Part shown: piece by piece, positions 12,448 through 19,930 of the stretch | Layout of the letters: the number at the start of each line of letters is the position of its first letter | Position numbering within the stretch: position 1 is the first letter of the stretch | Origin: DATBDE01 sp036270095 | GTDB taxonomy: Bacteria; Actinomycetota; Thermoleophilia; Solirubrobacterales; Solirubrobacteraceae | Assembly (NCBI GenBank): GCA_036270095.1 | Contig: DATBDE010000152.1 | Location: 1 to 24,307, forward strand | Direction of reading: 5' to 3' | Length of the DNA: 24,307 nt | The notes under the pieces: model-generated | What the model saw: the letters and a program-made list of their open reading frames with translations, nothing else | What the model was told of the DNA's origin: nothing | Database searches by the model: none | Program-made: the position numbers and the translations under genes

Positions 12448-14213
12448 AGGCCGGGGATCGTGCACCCTTGCCTGCCTTCGGTGAACCCGCGGACCATCGC
12501 GTTCGCATTGGCGCGCTCCATGCCCAGGTAGCTGGCGCCCGGCGAGCCCGCCGGGCCCAGCGTGTCGCCGTAGAGGTCGTAGTGCGCGGTGGCGCTGGTC
12601 TGGCGGGCCAGCGCCTGCGCGAGCTTCTGGTTGATCGACGTCTCGGGGAAGACCGCCTTGACCCGCGCGCGCTGGATCAGCGCGCTCAGCTTCGCGATGT
12701 CACCGGCGCTGGGCTGCGCCTGGGTGGTCTGCGACGGGATGACGGTGCCGATGACCTGCACGCCGTAGCGGCGGGCGAAGTAGCCGAAGGCGTCGTGGTC
12801 GGTGACCAGCGTGCGCTGCGTCGGCGGCACCGTGGCGAAGCAGGCGCGGATGCCGGCATCGAGGCGACGGACCCGGGCCAGGTAGGCGGCGGCGTTGCGC
12901 GCGAAACGGCCCTTCTGCGCCGGGTCGGCGCGGCTGAGGGCGTCGCGGATCGCGCCGACCGCGGCCTCGACGTTGCGCGGGTCGTGCCACCAGTGGGGGT
13001 CGTAGCGGGAGGCCTCGGGCCCGGATGCTTCGCCGGGCAGGCGGTCGGGCACGGCGGCGCCGAGGTCGACCACGGACGGGCTCCCGCCGGCCTCGTCCAG
13101 GACCTTGGCCATCCAGCCGTCGAGGCCGTCGCCGTTCTCGAACACGACCTTGGCCCCGGCAGTGTCGAGCACGTCGGAGGGCCGCGGCTCGTACTCGTGC
13201 GGGTCGGTGTTGGGGCGCAGGATCTGGGTGACGGCGACGGCGTGGCCGCCGACGTTGCGGACGAGGTCGCCGAGCTGGGTGGTGGTCGCGACGACGCTCA
13301 GCCGGCCGTCGTCGCCCGAGCCGCTGGCGCCGCAGCCGGCGACGAGCAGCGCGAGTGCGAGCACCGTCGCCGCCGCGGCCGCGGGCGCCGCGGCCCGCCG
13401 GGCGGCGAGCAGCGCGCGACCGCCGGCCACGACGACGAACACCGCGGCGCTGAGCACGGCGATGGCGGCACCGGGCGGCGCGTTGGCCTCGACCGAGATC
13501 CACAGGCCGACCGCGCCCTCGAGCGCGGCCAGCACGACGCTTGCGAGCTGCCAGGGGCGCAGGCGCGAGAACACCAGCCGCGTGGTGGCGGCAGGGACGA
13601 CGAGCAGCGCGGTGGCCAGGAGCGCGCCGATGGCCGAGAGCGCCGCGATCGCCACGAGGGCGACGAGGGCGAGCAGGGCCGCGTCCGGTAGGGCGGACCG
13701 GACGCCCAGCGCACGGGCCGACGTGGGATCGAAGCCGGCGACCGTCCAGCGGTGGCCGAGCAGCAGGGTCCCGGCGATCACGGCGACCCCGGCTCCGGCC
13801 GCCCAGAGCACGTCGCTCGGCCCGATGACGAGCAGGCTGCCGAAGAGCAGGTTCTCGACGTCCGCGCCGGAGTGGAAGACGTCGGAGGCGAGGATCACCC
13901 CCACCGCCAGCGCGGCCACGAGCACGAGCGCGGTGCTGCTGTCGTAGCGGTCGCGGTCCCGCCGCGCCAGCCACCCGACGCCGGCGGCGACCACGGCCGC
14001 GGTGGCGGCCGCGCCGAGATGGGCGGAGAAGCCGAGCCCGTCCGCGAGCACCAGGCCGGGGAAGGCCGCGGTGCCTACCGCGTGCGAGTAGAAGGCCAGG
14101 CCGCGCAGGACGATCCAGGTGCCCACGAGCCCTGCGCCGATCGCCAGCACGCCGACCTCGAGCAGGCCCCGCTGCACGAACGGCAGGTCGAACGGCTCGA
14201 GCACCCGCCGCAC
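12444..14213 (-). CDS. Fused metal ABC permease and zinc-type solute-binding protein
   Basis: A single 589-codon frame from GTG 14213. Residues about 1-282 are an ABC-3 permease with many hydrophobic helices (GTWIVLRGLAFYSHAVGTAAFPG, LLFGSLLVIGPSD, VAGFDPTSARALGV). There is then a basic patch (AARRAA), a hydrophobic run and a lipobox-like LLVAGC294. Residues about 305-589 are a TroA/ZnuA solute-binding protein: SVVATTTQLGDLV, then metal ligands H339 (DPHEYEP), H407 or H410 (PHWWHDP), H473 (TDHDAF) and E524 (FPETS). The His-His-His-acid set is the zinc type. Thus one polypeptide carries permease and external receptor. No stop lies between the halves; an internal GTG at 13364 would give only a very short signal. 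It heads the transporter operon. Confidence 0.9.
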   Translation of the reverse strand: MRRVLEPFDLPFVQRGLLEVGVLAIGAGLVGTWIVLRGLAFYSHAVGTAAFPGLVLADGLGFSAHLGAAATAAVVAAGVGWLARRDRDRYDSSTALVLVAALAVGVILASDVFHSGADVENLLFGSLLVIGPSDVLWAAGAGVAVIAGTLLLGHRWTVAGFDPTSARALGVRSALPDAALLALVALVAIAALSAIGALLATALLVVPAATTRLVFSRLRPWQLASVVLAALEGAVGLWISVEANAPPGAAIAVLSAAVFVVVAGGRALLAARRAAAPAAAAATVLALALLVAGCGASGSGDDGRLSVVATTTQLGDLVRNVGGHAVAVTQILRPNTDPHEYEPRPSDVLDTAGAKVVFENGDGLDGWMAKVLDEAGGSPSVVDLGAAVPDRLPGEASGPEASRYDPHWWHDPRNVEAAVGAIRDALSRADPAQKGRFARNAAAYLARVRRLDAGIRACFATVPPTQRTLVTDHDAFGYFARRYGVQVIGTVIPSQTTQAQPSAGDIAKLSALIQRARVKAVFPETSINQKLAQALARQTSATAHYDLYGDTLGPAGSPGASYLGMERANANAMVRGFTEGRQGCTIPGL

Positions 14214-14253
14214 GGTACACGATTATGAGACTCGTTCTTGTCAGAGCGCGGGC
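14214..14253 (-). promoter_or_regulatory. Candidate promoter of the zinc transporter operon
   Basis: Forty bases separate this operon from the preceding minus-strand gene. On the minus strand CATAAT (14227-14222) is a good -10 element 8 bases before GTG 14213. No proper -35 is seen. A loose dyad TGA-N12-TCA (14226-14243) overlaps the -10 and is the only candidate for a Zur site, but it matches known Zur boxes poorly. Confidence 0.35.
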
Positions 14254-15129
14254 TTACGCGATGCCGGCCGCCGACCGCGCCCGCAGCGCGGCCTCGAGGC
14301 GGCCGAGGACCCGCTCCACCGCCTCGCCCTGCCCGTCGTCGAGCAGGCCGGCCAGAGCCGCGTTGGCGGCCTCGCCCACCTCGCCCCGGGCGGCGCGGAG
14401 CTCGTCCAGGCGCTGGCCGAGGTCGGCCGCGTCGGCGTAGTCGGCCAGCTCGGCCAGGGCCGCCTCCAGCGCGATGCGGAGCTGCAGCGCCGCCTCGCGG
14501 GTGGCGCCGCGATCCAGGTCGGAACGGGCGCGCAGCACGAGCTCCTCGCAGGCCAGCGGCTGGGCGCGCCCGCCGAGCAGGGCCGCCAGGCGCTCCTGCG
14601 GCCGCAGCGCGGCCGTGCGGCGCGCGCGCTTGGTCGCGACGGGGACCTCGACCGCGTCGGTCCAATGGCCGTCGGCCACCTCCTCGCCGCTGCCGAAGCC
14701 GAGGCGCGCGACCAGGGCCTGCTCGCGGCCGACGTCGCGCAGCGATGGGTCGGCCATGGCCACGCGGTGCGCGGCCAGCGTGCGGTTGAGGACCGCCACG
14801 GCCTCGGCCAGGCGGCGCTCGGCGGTGTCGCCGCGCCCCGCGCGCAGCCACGCCTGCGCCGCCGCCACGCTGTCCAGCGCGTCGACCACGATCACCGTCG
14901 CGCGTGAGGTGGACACCGGCGTCGGCTCGGGCTCGGGCTCCACCTCACGGGGCCGCCGGCGCCGCCGCTGCCGCGGCGGCGCTCCGAGCGTGCGCACGAC
15001 GAGCACGTGCTCGGGCTCCTCGGCGCCGGGCGGGCGGAGGACGTAGCGCCCGTCGGCCGGTCCGAGCACCCATGGGAACTCGAACTGCGCGAAGCGGAAG
15101 TAGCGATCAGTCTCCGGCGTGGTCGCCAG
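14254..15129 (-). CDS. Unknown protein with helical domain; apparent CTG start
   Basis: No family is recognised. From CTG 15129 the frame encodes 291 residues; the first standard start is GTG 15069 (271 residues). Upstream of that GTG the frame still looks like protein (ATTPETDRYFRFAQFEFPW), in smooth continuation with VLGPADGRYVLRPPG and EHVLVVRTLGAP, and the frame is closed by TAA just before. So initiation at CTG, overlapping the end of the upstream gene by 23 bases, is likely. The N-terminal 50 residues form beta-rich sequence, then an Arg-rich and Pro/Glu linker (about 55-70), then a mainly helical region rich in Ala/Arg/Leu (75-291). No signal peptide or membrane segment. It follows the secreted peptidoglycan enzyme, perhaps in one transcript. 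Confidence 0.75.
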   Translation of the reverse strand: MATTPETDRYFRFAQFEFPWVLGPADGRYVLRPPGAEEPEHVLVVRTLGAPPRQRRRRRPREVEPEPEPTPVSTSRATVIVVDALDSVAAAQAWLRAGRGDTAERRLAEAVAVLNRTLAAHRVAMADPSLRDVGREQALVARLGFGSGEEVADGHWTDAVEVPVATKRARRTAALRPQERLAALLGGRAQPLACEELVLRARSDLDRGATREAALQLRIALEAALAELADYADAADLGQRLDELRAARGEVGEAANAALAGLLDDGQGEAVERVLGRLEAALRARSAAGIA

Positions 15130-17653
15130 GTTTTACCGGGATCGCGTCCTTGGACGGCTTGACCGGCACGGTCGGGTTGTCGATGTTGTTGAGCCGGTCG
15201 ATCAGCTTGATCCACTGCCCGGCCTTCAGCGCGCCCTGGCCGTCGGAGCTGTTGTACATCGGGTGGAAGCCGACGTGGATGTGGTTGTAGTGGTCCGGCA
15301 GCGACAGGATGTTGTCGGCGCCGCCGAAGTCCGCCGGGGTCATCAGGCTGATGATCTGGTGCGGCTTCATCGTCCCCTGCAGGGTCAGCAGCCGCTCGAT
15401 GGTGATGTCGGTGATCGACCCCTTGCCCTGGTGGCCGAGGATGGGGATGCCGTTGATGGCGCCGATGTCGACCGCGTCGCCGGACGAGTGCTCGGAGACG
15501 TTGCCCGACGTCGTCAGGTAGCTGTGGCCGCACTTCAGCGCGGTCACCGTCGGCTTGAGGCCCGAGTTGGCCAGGAACTCCAGCGTGGCCAGCACGCGGC
15601 GGTCGATCTGGCCGCCCTCGATGTCCTTGCGCCCGCAGTCGTAGATCTGGATGCGCGGGTCGTCGAGCACGCGCCCCTGCAGCTGCTCCTTGCTCATGAG
15701 CAGGATCTGGCCGATGGTCGCGGTCTGCCCGTCGGAGCCGAAGAACGGGTTCTTCCCCGCCGCGCGGTAGATCGCCGTGGACTCGAGCAGCTTCCAGCCG
15801 TCGAGGATCGGCTTGGGGTCGATCCTCGGCGCCCCCTTGCCGGCCGGGCGGATGGCGAACTGGACGTGCGGCGAGGCCTGCGTGTCCGCGCCGATACGGC
15901 CGAGGATCGTGCCGGCGATGACGCGCGCGCCGCGGCGCATGGGGCGGAGCACGACGTCCTTGCGGTTCAGGCCGAAGACCTGCGTGAAGTAGGACTTGAA
16001 CGTGGTGAAGCCGGGCAGGTCCCCGGCCTGGAAGAGCTGCTCCTTGCCGCCGGCCTTCATCGCGCCCTTGCGCGCCGGGTGCGCGTACAGGCGCTCCTTC
16101 TCGACCGAGACCGACGGGACCGCGATCGGCCCGGGGGCGGGGCCGGCGCCGTGCGCGGGCGTGCGCCGGGAGTCGGCGCTCTCGGCGGCGGCACCCTTCT
16201 GGGCCGCCCCGCCCTTCATGGCGGCGGCGCTCTTGGTCGTCGGCTTCGGCTTGGGTTGGCGCTGGATGCCGGAGCTGGCCGCCTCGGTCGGCGACGGGTC
16301 GTGCGGCGCTTTGATCTCCTCCTCGGCCTTGGGCTGCTTGGCCTGGGCCTCGGGCTTGGGCGCCGGATAGTCGGTCTGCAGCGAGCCCAGGTGCGCGTAC
16401 GTGTACTGGTTGCCGTAGGCGTCCTGGAGGACGAGGTACTTGCCGAGCCTGCGCGACTCGCCCATCTGCTTGATCTGGCCGTCCTGCACGGCGACGACCG
16501 GGGCGCCCTGGCGCGCGTAGATGTTGATCGAGCGGCGGTTGGCGTTGGAGTCCACGACCTGGGTCGCGCTGTCGGTGTGGTAGCGGGCGGACGAGGCCTT
16601 CTCGGCGGCGTCGTCGGCATAGCGCGCTCGCGCGTGCACCGGGAAGTGGCCCTGCGTGAGCCCGGTGAGCGAGCCCACGAGGGCGGCGGGCAGGCCGCCG
16701 ATGAGCTTGGCCCGCAGCATCACGCTGTCCACGTACCAGGTGGCGTGGTTGTAGGCGAAGATCGCCTTGCGGATGTCCTTGTCGCCGTCGGCCGCCTTCA
16801 GGTAGCGCGCGGCGGCGAAGATCGCGTCGACCGGGTTGTAGGGGTCCTTGCGGCCGTCGTTGTTCGCGTCGACCCCGTACGTGCGCCAGGACGACGGCAT
16901 GAACTGCATCCACCCCAGCGCCCCCGCGGTGGAGACCGACAGGTTGCGGCCGTAGTCGGTCTCGATCTCGTTGATGGCGGCGAGGATCTGCCAGGGGATG
17001 TTGTATTGGATGCCGGCGGCCTGGTAGATCGGCAGCAGGAACGGCGGGATCCGGAACTTGTCGATGAAGAAGTTCGGCACGCCGACCTGGGCCGGGCCGG
17101 GGGTGGCGAACGACACGGTCGGGTTCGCGGCGGTGGGGGCGCCGCCCGGGGTGCGGTCGACGGGCTGGTCGGGCGCGGGGGCGTTCGGGGCGCTGGGCTT
17201 GGCGTGCCCGCCGCCGCCCCCGCCCGAGGAGCCGGTGCTCTTGGGCTCGGACTCCGGCTTGCCCGTGACCGTCTGCGTGACCTTGGGACCGTTCGTGGTC
17301 TGCTGCCGCGAACCCTCGCTCGTGGCTTGAGGCTTGCTGCTCTTGGACGGGCTCGACTGCTGCGGCTGGGAGCTCTGCTGCTGTTGCTGCGGCTGGGGCT
17401 GGCTGGGCTGCGGCTGGCTCGGCTGCGCCGTCGGCGTCGGCGCGGGCGCAGGCGCAGGCGTGGGGACGTTGACCTGCGGCACGGAGACGGTCGGGACCTC
17501 CGGGCAGGGCACCGATACGCTCGGCACCGTCGCGACCGGCGTGGTGACGCCGGGCGTCTCGATCTTGCAGTCATCCGCGTGCACGGGCAACACGGCGACG
17601 GCAAAAACCGCGCACGCAAGCGCGATGCCGATGACAAGGATGCGCCTATTCAT
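15107..17653 (-). CDS. Secreted peptidoglycan enzyme: lytic transglycosylase + degenerate LytM + LAS-type peptidase
   Basis: An 848-residue exported protein. Signal peptide 1-26 (RRILVIGIALACAVFAVAV...VHA). Residues 45-180 are low-complexity Pro/Thr/Ser/Gln. An MltB/SLT-like transglycosylase (about 195-330) has the catalytic-type E231 in IETDYGRN, plus GALGWMQFMPSSW and FAYNHATWYV. A LytM/M23-like module follows, split by a charged Pro/Lys/Ala insert (about 435-530): its HxxxD motif is changed to R373...N377, H421 (YAHLG) remains, and the HxH is H596-V-Q. A C-terminal LAS-type domain has SEHSSGDAVDI (H722, D729) and NHIHVGF (H791, H793), like M15/MepA zinc peptidases. It should cleave glycan and possibly peptide bonds in the wall; the LytM part is probably regulatory or binding. 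The start ATG 17653 has a GGGAGGGG 14 bases upstream. Confidence 0.9.
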   Translation of the reverse strand: MNRRILVIGIALACAVFAVAVLPVHADDCKIETPGVTTPVATVPSVSVPCPEVPTVSVPQVNVPTPAPAPAPTPTAQPSQPQPSQPQPQQQQQSSQPQQSSPSKSSKPQATSEGSRQQTTNGPKVTQTVTGKPESEPKSTGSSGGGGGGHAKPSAPNAPAPDQPVDRTPGGAPTAANPTVSFATPGPAQVGVPNFFIDKFRIPPFLLPIYQAAGIQYNIPWQILAAINEIETDYGRNLSVSTAGALGWMQFMPSSWRTYGVDANNDGRKDPYNPVDAIFAAARYLKAADGDKDIRKAIFAYNHATWYVDSVMLRAKLIGGLPAALVGSLTGLTQGHFPVHARARYADDAAEKASSARYHTDSATQVVDSNANRRSINIYARQGAPVVAVQDGQIKQMGESRRLGKYLVLQDAYGNQYTYAHLGSLQTDYPAPKPEAQAKQPKAEEEIKAPHDPSPTEAASSGIQRQPKPKPTTKSAAAMKGGAAQKGAAAESADSRRTPAHGAGPAPGPIAVPSVSVEKERLYAHPARKGAMKAGGKEQLFQAGDLPGFTTFKSYFTQVFGLNRKDVVLRPMRRGARVIAGTILGRIGADTQASPHVQFAIRPAGKGAPRIDPKPILDGWKLLESTAIYRAAGKNPFFGSDGQTATIGQILLMSKEQLQGRVLDDPRIQIYDCGRKDIEGGQIDRRVLATLEFLANSGLKPTVTALKCGHSYLTTSGNVSEHSSGDAVDIGAINGIPILGHQGKGSITDITIERLLTLQGTMKPHQIISLMTPADFGGADNILSLPDHYNHIHVGFHPMYNSSDGQGALKAGQWIKLIDRLNNIDNPTVPVKPSKDAIPVKPGDHAGD

Positions 17654-17952
17654 GGCGAGCCGACAGTCCCCTCCCTACAAGAGTCCCCCACAACCGCGGC
17701 AGTGGTGATTCGACGGTACCGGAGTCATTCCGGCGACGCGCCAGCACCGTATCGAGTGTGTTCTGCGTCCGCAAAGAGGAACCGTCGCGCCCGCGTCGAG
17801 TTGCGAAATCGGCTTCCAGGCGGGGAATTCCTTACAGAGGCCAGGACCTAAGCCTCAACGCGAGGCTCAGGGCAACGAAGCCCTTGAAACCGGTCCGTCC
17901 GGGTCGCGCTACAGTCCCGCCGCCCGCACGCGACCGAGGGGACCGACCGACG
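17654..17952. promoter_or_regulatory. Long divergent intergenic region with two inverted repeats
   Basis: This 299-base gap separates the secreted enzyme and the coiled-coil gene pair, the largest non-coding stretch in the window. It holds CCGGA-GTCAT-TCCGG (17719-17733) and a 9-bp stem with one mismatch CTAAGCCTC / GAGGCTCAG (17848-17870, loop AACGC). For the plus-strand gene, TTGAAA (17884-17889) and TACAGT (17910-17915) are -35/-10-like but 20 bases apart. The leader of the secreted-enzyme gene is about 200 bases long, room for a regulatory RNA, but no known riboswitch could be matched. Confidence 0.45.
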
Positions 17953-18399
17953 ATGGCCGAAGACGACGAGGGGCTCCGCCAGCGCCTGACCCGCCAGGGC
18001 GAGGAGGCGGTGGGGAAGCTCGCCCAGGACCTGCTCGAGAACCCGCTCTTCGCCAATACGCTGGCCCGCGCGTTCGAGGCGCGCGAGAAGGCCATGCAGG
18101 CCCAGACCGTCGCCATGGGCGCCCTCAACCTGCCGTCCGCCGCCGACATCGAGCGGCTGACCCGGCGGCTGCGCTCGGTCTCGCAGCGCCTCGAGGGCAT
18201 CGAGGACGGCGTCGAGCGCCTCGACGAGCGGCTGGCCGACGTCAGCGCCGCGACCGACACGGCCGAGCGCCTGCGCCGGATGGAGGAGCAGCTGGAGGCG
18301 CTGACCGTCGAGGTCCAGGGGCTGGCCAAGCGGCTGCCGGAGGACTCAGAGCCGGTCTCGCGCGACCAGGAGCGGCTCGAGGTCCCGAGCGAGTCCTGA
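17953..18399 (+). CDS. Coiled-coil protein, possibly PHA-granule (phasin-like) associated
   Basis: A 148-residue protein from ATG 17953, preceded by a GAGGGGA purine run about 10 bases upstream. Residues 1-55 are an amphipathic helix (LRQRLTRQGEEAVGKLAQDLLENPLFANTLARA). The motif ALNLPSAADIERLTRRLRSVSQRLEGIE (about 57-84) is like the 'NxPTxxEvdxLxxRL' stretch in PhaE/PhaM and other polyhydroxyalkanoate-granule proteins, and it continues into a heptad coiled coil to about residue 128. The tail is acidic and polar. The phasin link is pattern-based inference; no PHA synthase is in the window. Its stop overlaps the ATG of the next gene (TGATG). Confidence 0.82.
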   Translation: MAEDDEGLRQRLTRQGEEAVGKLAQDLLENPLFANTLARAFEAREKAMQAQTVAMGALNLPSAADIERLTRRLRSVSQRLEGIEDGVERLDERLADVSAATDTAERLRRMEEQLEALTVEVQGLAKRLPEDSEPVSRDQERLEVPSES

Positions 18400-18596
18400 T
18401 GGCCCGCGGCCGGCCGCGCAACCCGGCCGAGGCGGCCGACGCCCTGCGCGCCGCCGTCGACCAGACCTTCAACGCCACGCTGGGGCGCCTCGCCACCGGT
18501 GACGACATCAAGGACCTGCGCAAGCAGTTGCGCAAGCTCGAAGAGCGCGTCGAGGCGCTCGAGGGCAAGAAGGGGAAAAGCCGGAAACGGGGCTGA
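18399..18596 (+). CDS. Small coiled-coil protein coupled to the previous gene
   Basis: A 65-residue basic protein whose ATG overlaps the previous stop by one base, so the two are translated together. The first half (AEAADALRAAVDQTFNATLGRL) is a predicted helix and the second, DDIKDLRKQLRKLEERVEALEGK, is a clear heptad coiled coil; the tail is KKGKSRKRG. It resembles the C-terminal coiled coil of phasin-type proteins and could pair with its neighbour through the coils. It has no enzymatic motif. The stop codon lies inside a GC hairpin. Confidence 0.8.
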   Translation: MARGRPRNPAEAADALRAAVDQTFNATLGRLATGDDIKDLRKQLRKLEERVEALEGKKGKSRKRG

Positions 18597-18615
18597 GAGG
18601 GCTCCCCAGCCCCGT
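18587..18615 (+). terminator. GC hairpin at the end of the coiled-coil gene pair
   Basis: ACGGGGCTG (18587-18595) pairs perfectly with CAGCCCCGT (18607-18615) around an 11-base loop and includes part of the TGA stop codon. No T-run follows, so termination would be weak or need a factor. The next 136 bases up to the cyclase gene hold no other gene. Confidence 0.5.
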
Positions 18616-18751
18616 CCCCGCGCGGGCGAAGCGGCCCGCACTCGTACCGCCGCGGCGCGCGTGACGCGGTCGACGAGCGGTGCCGCTGACGGTACTCCTC
18701 GGCGCCGAGACAAGCAAACGCGCCGGCCGACGGTACCTTCCGTGGTCGCGG

Positions 18752-19930
18752 ATGGAAACGTTGAGCCTTTCGCAAGCGGCAGAAAGGGCCGGCGTCACCG
18801 CAGGGACGCTTCGGCGCTGGTCCGAGCAGGGGGTGATCCCCAACGCCAACGGCGGCTGGACGCCCGCGGCGGTTGCCACCGCCCGCATCGTGGCCCGGCT
18901 GCGCGAGCGCGGCCACTCGCTGGCCTCGATCCGCCATGCGGCCGAGAACGGGCGCCTCGCCTTCGGCTACATCGAGGACCTGTTCCCGTCCGAGGACGGT
19001 GAGTACACGTTGGAGGACGCCGCCCGCGAGACCGGGCTCGAGCCCGCTCTGATCGAGCGCATCTGGCAGTCGATCGGCTTCCCCTCCGGCGACCAGGCCT
19101 CGATGAGCGAGGACGACCTCCAGCTCCTGCGCTACGTCGCCGCCGTGCTCGCCGCCGGCTTCCCGCTCGTCGCCTTCCTGCAACTGGTACGCGTCTACGG
19201 CCAAGCGCTGGCGCAGATGGCCGACGCCGAGGTGCGCCTGTTCCACCTCTACGTGCACGAGCCGCTGATGCGCGACGGCGTCGGCGGGCTCGAGATGGCC
19301 GAGGAGATGGAGGGCCTGGCCCGTGAGCTGCTGCCGCTGAGCTCGCCGATCATGGACCACCTGCACCAGCGCTTCCTGCAGCACTTCGTCGAGCAGGATG
19401 TCATCGGGCACATGGAGGCCGACCTCGAGGACGAGGCGCTCGAGCTCGGGCGCCTGCGCGTGGCCATCGCCTTCGCCGACCTCGCCGGCTACACGCGCAT
19501 GACCGAGGAGGCGGGCGAGGAGGAGGCGCTGACCGCGGTCGAGCGCTTCGTCGAGGCGGTCGAGGAGACGCTGCCCGACGACGCCCGCATCATCAAGACG
19601 ATCGGCGACGAGGTCATGGTCGTGGGCTCGGACCCGGCCGCCCTCACCGACTGGGCCGTCGGCTTCCAGGCCGTGCACACCGAGCGCCCGCTGCCGCGCA
19701 TCGGCATCCACTACGGGGAGACGCTGTATCGCGACGGCGACTACTACGGGCGCGAGGTCAACCAGGCCGCGCGCGTGGCCGCCCGGGCGGCTGGCGGCGA
19801 GGTCCTGGTCACGCGCCCGGTCGTGGACGCCGCTGGCGCACACGTCGAGTTCGATCCCATCGGCGAGGTCCGGCTCAAGGGGTTCTCCTACGTGACCGAG
19901 CTGTTCCTCGCCCACGCCGCCGACGAATGA
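18752..19930 (+). CDS. MerR-like DNA-binding domain fused to class III adenylate cyclase
   Basis: A 392-residue protein from ATG 18752. Residues 1-75 look like a MerR helix-turn-helix: LSLSQAAERAGVTAGTLRRWSEQGVI, then RIVARLRERGHSLASIRHA. A helical middle part (about 85-235; ETGLEPALIERIWQSIGFP, SEDDLQLLRYVAAVLAAGFP) resembles the regulatory domain of the pH-responsive mycobacterial cyclase Rv1264. The cyclase domain has metal aspartates D243 (FADLAGYT) and D286 (TIGDE), ATP-type specificity residues K282 and D330, and the transition-state pair N337/R341 (VNQAARV). All key residues are present, so it should make cAMP. Its TGA overlaps the tilS start (ATGA). It may link DNA binding to cAMP signalling, or the HTH may act as an autoregulatory module (inference). 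Confidence 0.9.
   Translation: METLSLSQAAERAGVTAGTLRRWSEQGVIPNANGGWTPAAVATARIVARLRERGHSLASIRHAAENGRLAFGYIEDLFPSEDGEYTLEDAARETGLEPALIERIWQSIGFPSGDQASMSEDDLQLLRYVAAVLAAGFPLVAFLQLVRVYGQALAQMADAEVRLFHLYVHEPLMRDGVGGLEMAEEMEGLARELLPLSSPIMDHLHQRFLQHFVEQDVIGHMEADLEDEALELGRLRVAIAFADLAGYTRMTEEAGEEEALTAVERFVEAVEETLPDDARIIKTIGDEVMVVGSDPAALTDWAVGFQAVHTERPLPRIGIHYGETLYRDGDYYGREVNQAARVAARAAGGEVLVTRPVVDAAGAHVEFDPIGEVRLKGFSYVTELFLAHAADE

Noticed and set aside
13332..13364. Separate start for the zinc-binding protein inside the fusion gene
   Set aside because: An internal GTG at 13364 would leave about ten residues before the lipobox with no positive charges and no ribosome-binding site, and there is no stop codon before it.
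14226..14243. Zur box at the zinc operon promoter
   Set aside because: Only TGA-N12-TCA is symmetric; the inside does not match known Zur sites, so it was kept just as a weak remark in the promoter entry.
17654..17952. A c-di-AMP (ydaO) riboswitch in the leader of the secreted wall enzyme
   Set aside because: Such leaders often precede actinobacterial wall hydrolases, and GGGGGAC and GAATC pieces are present, but their order and the missing 3' part do not fit the consensus.
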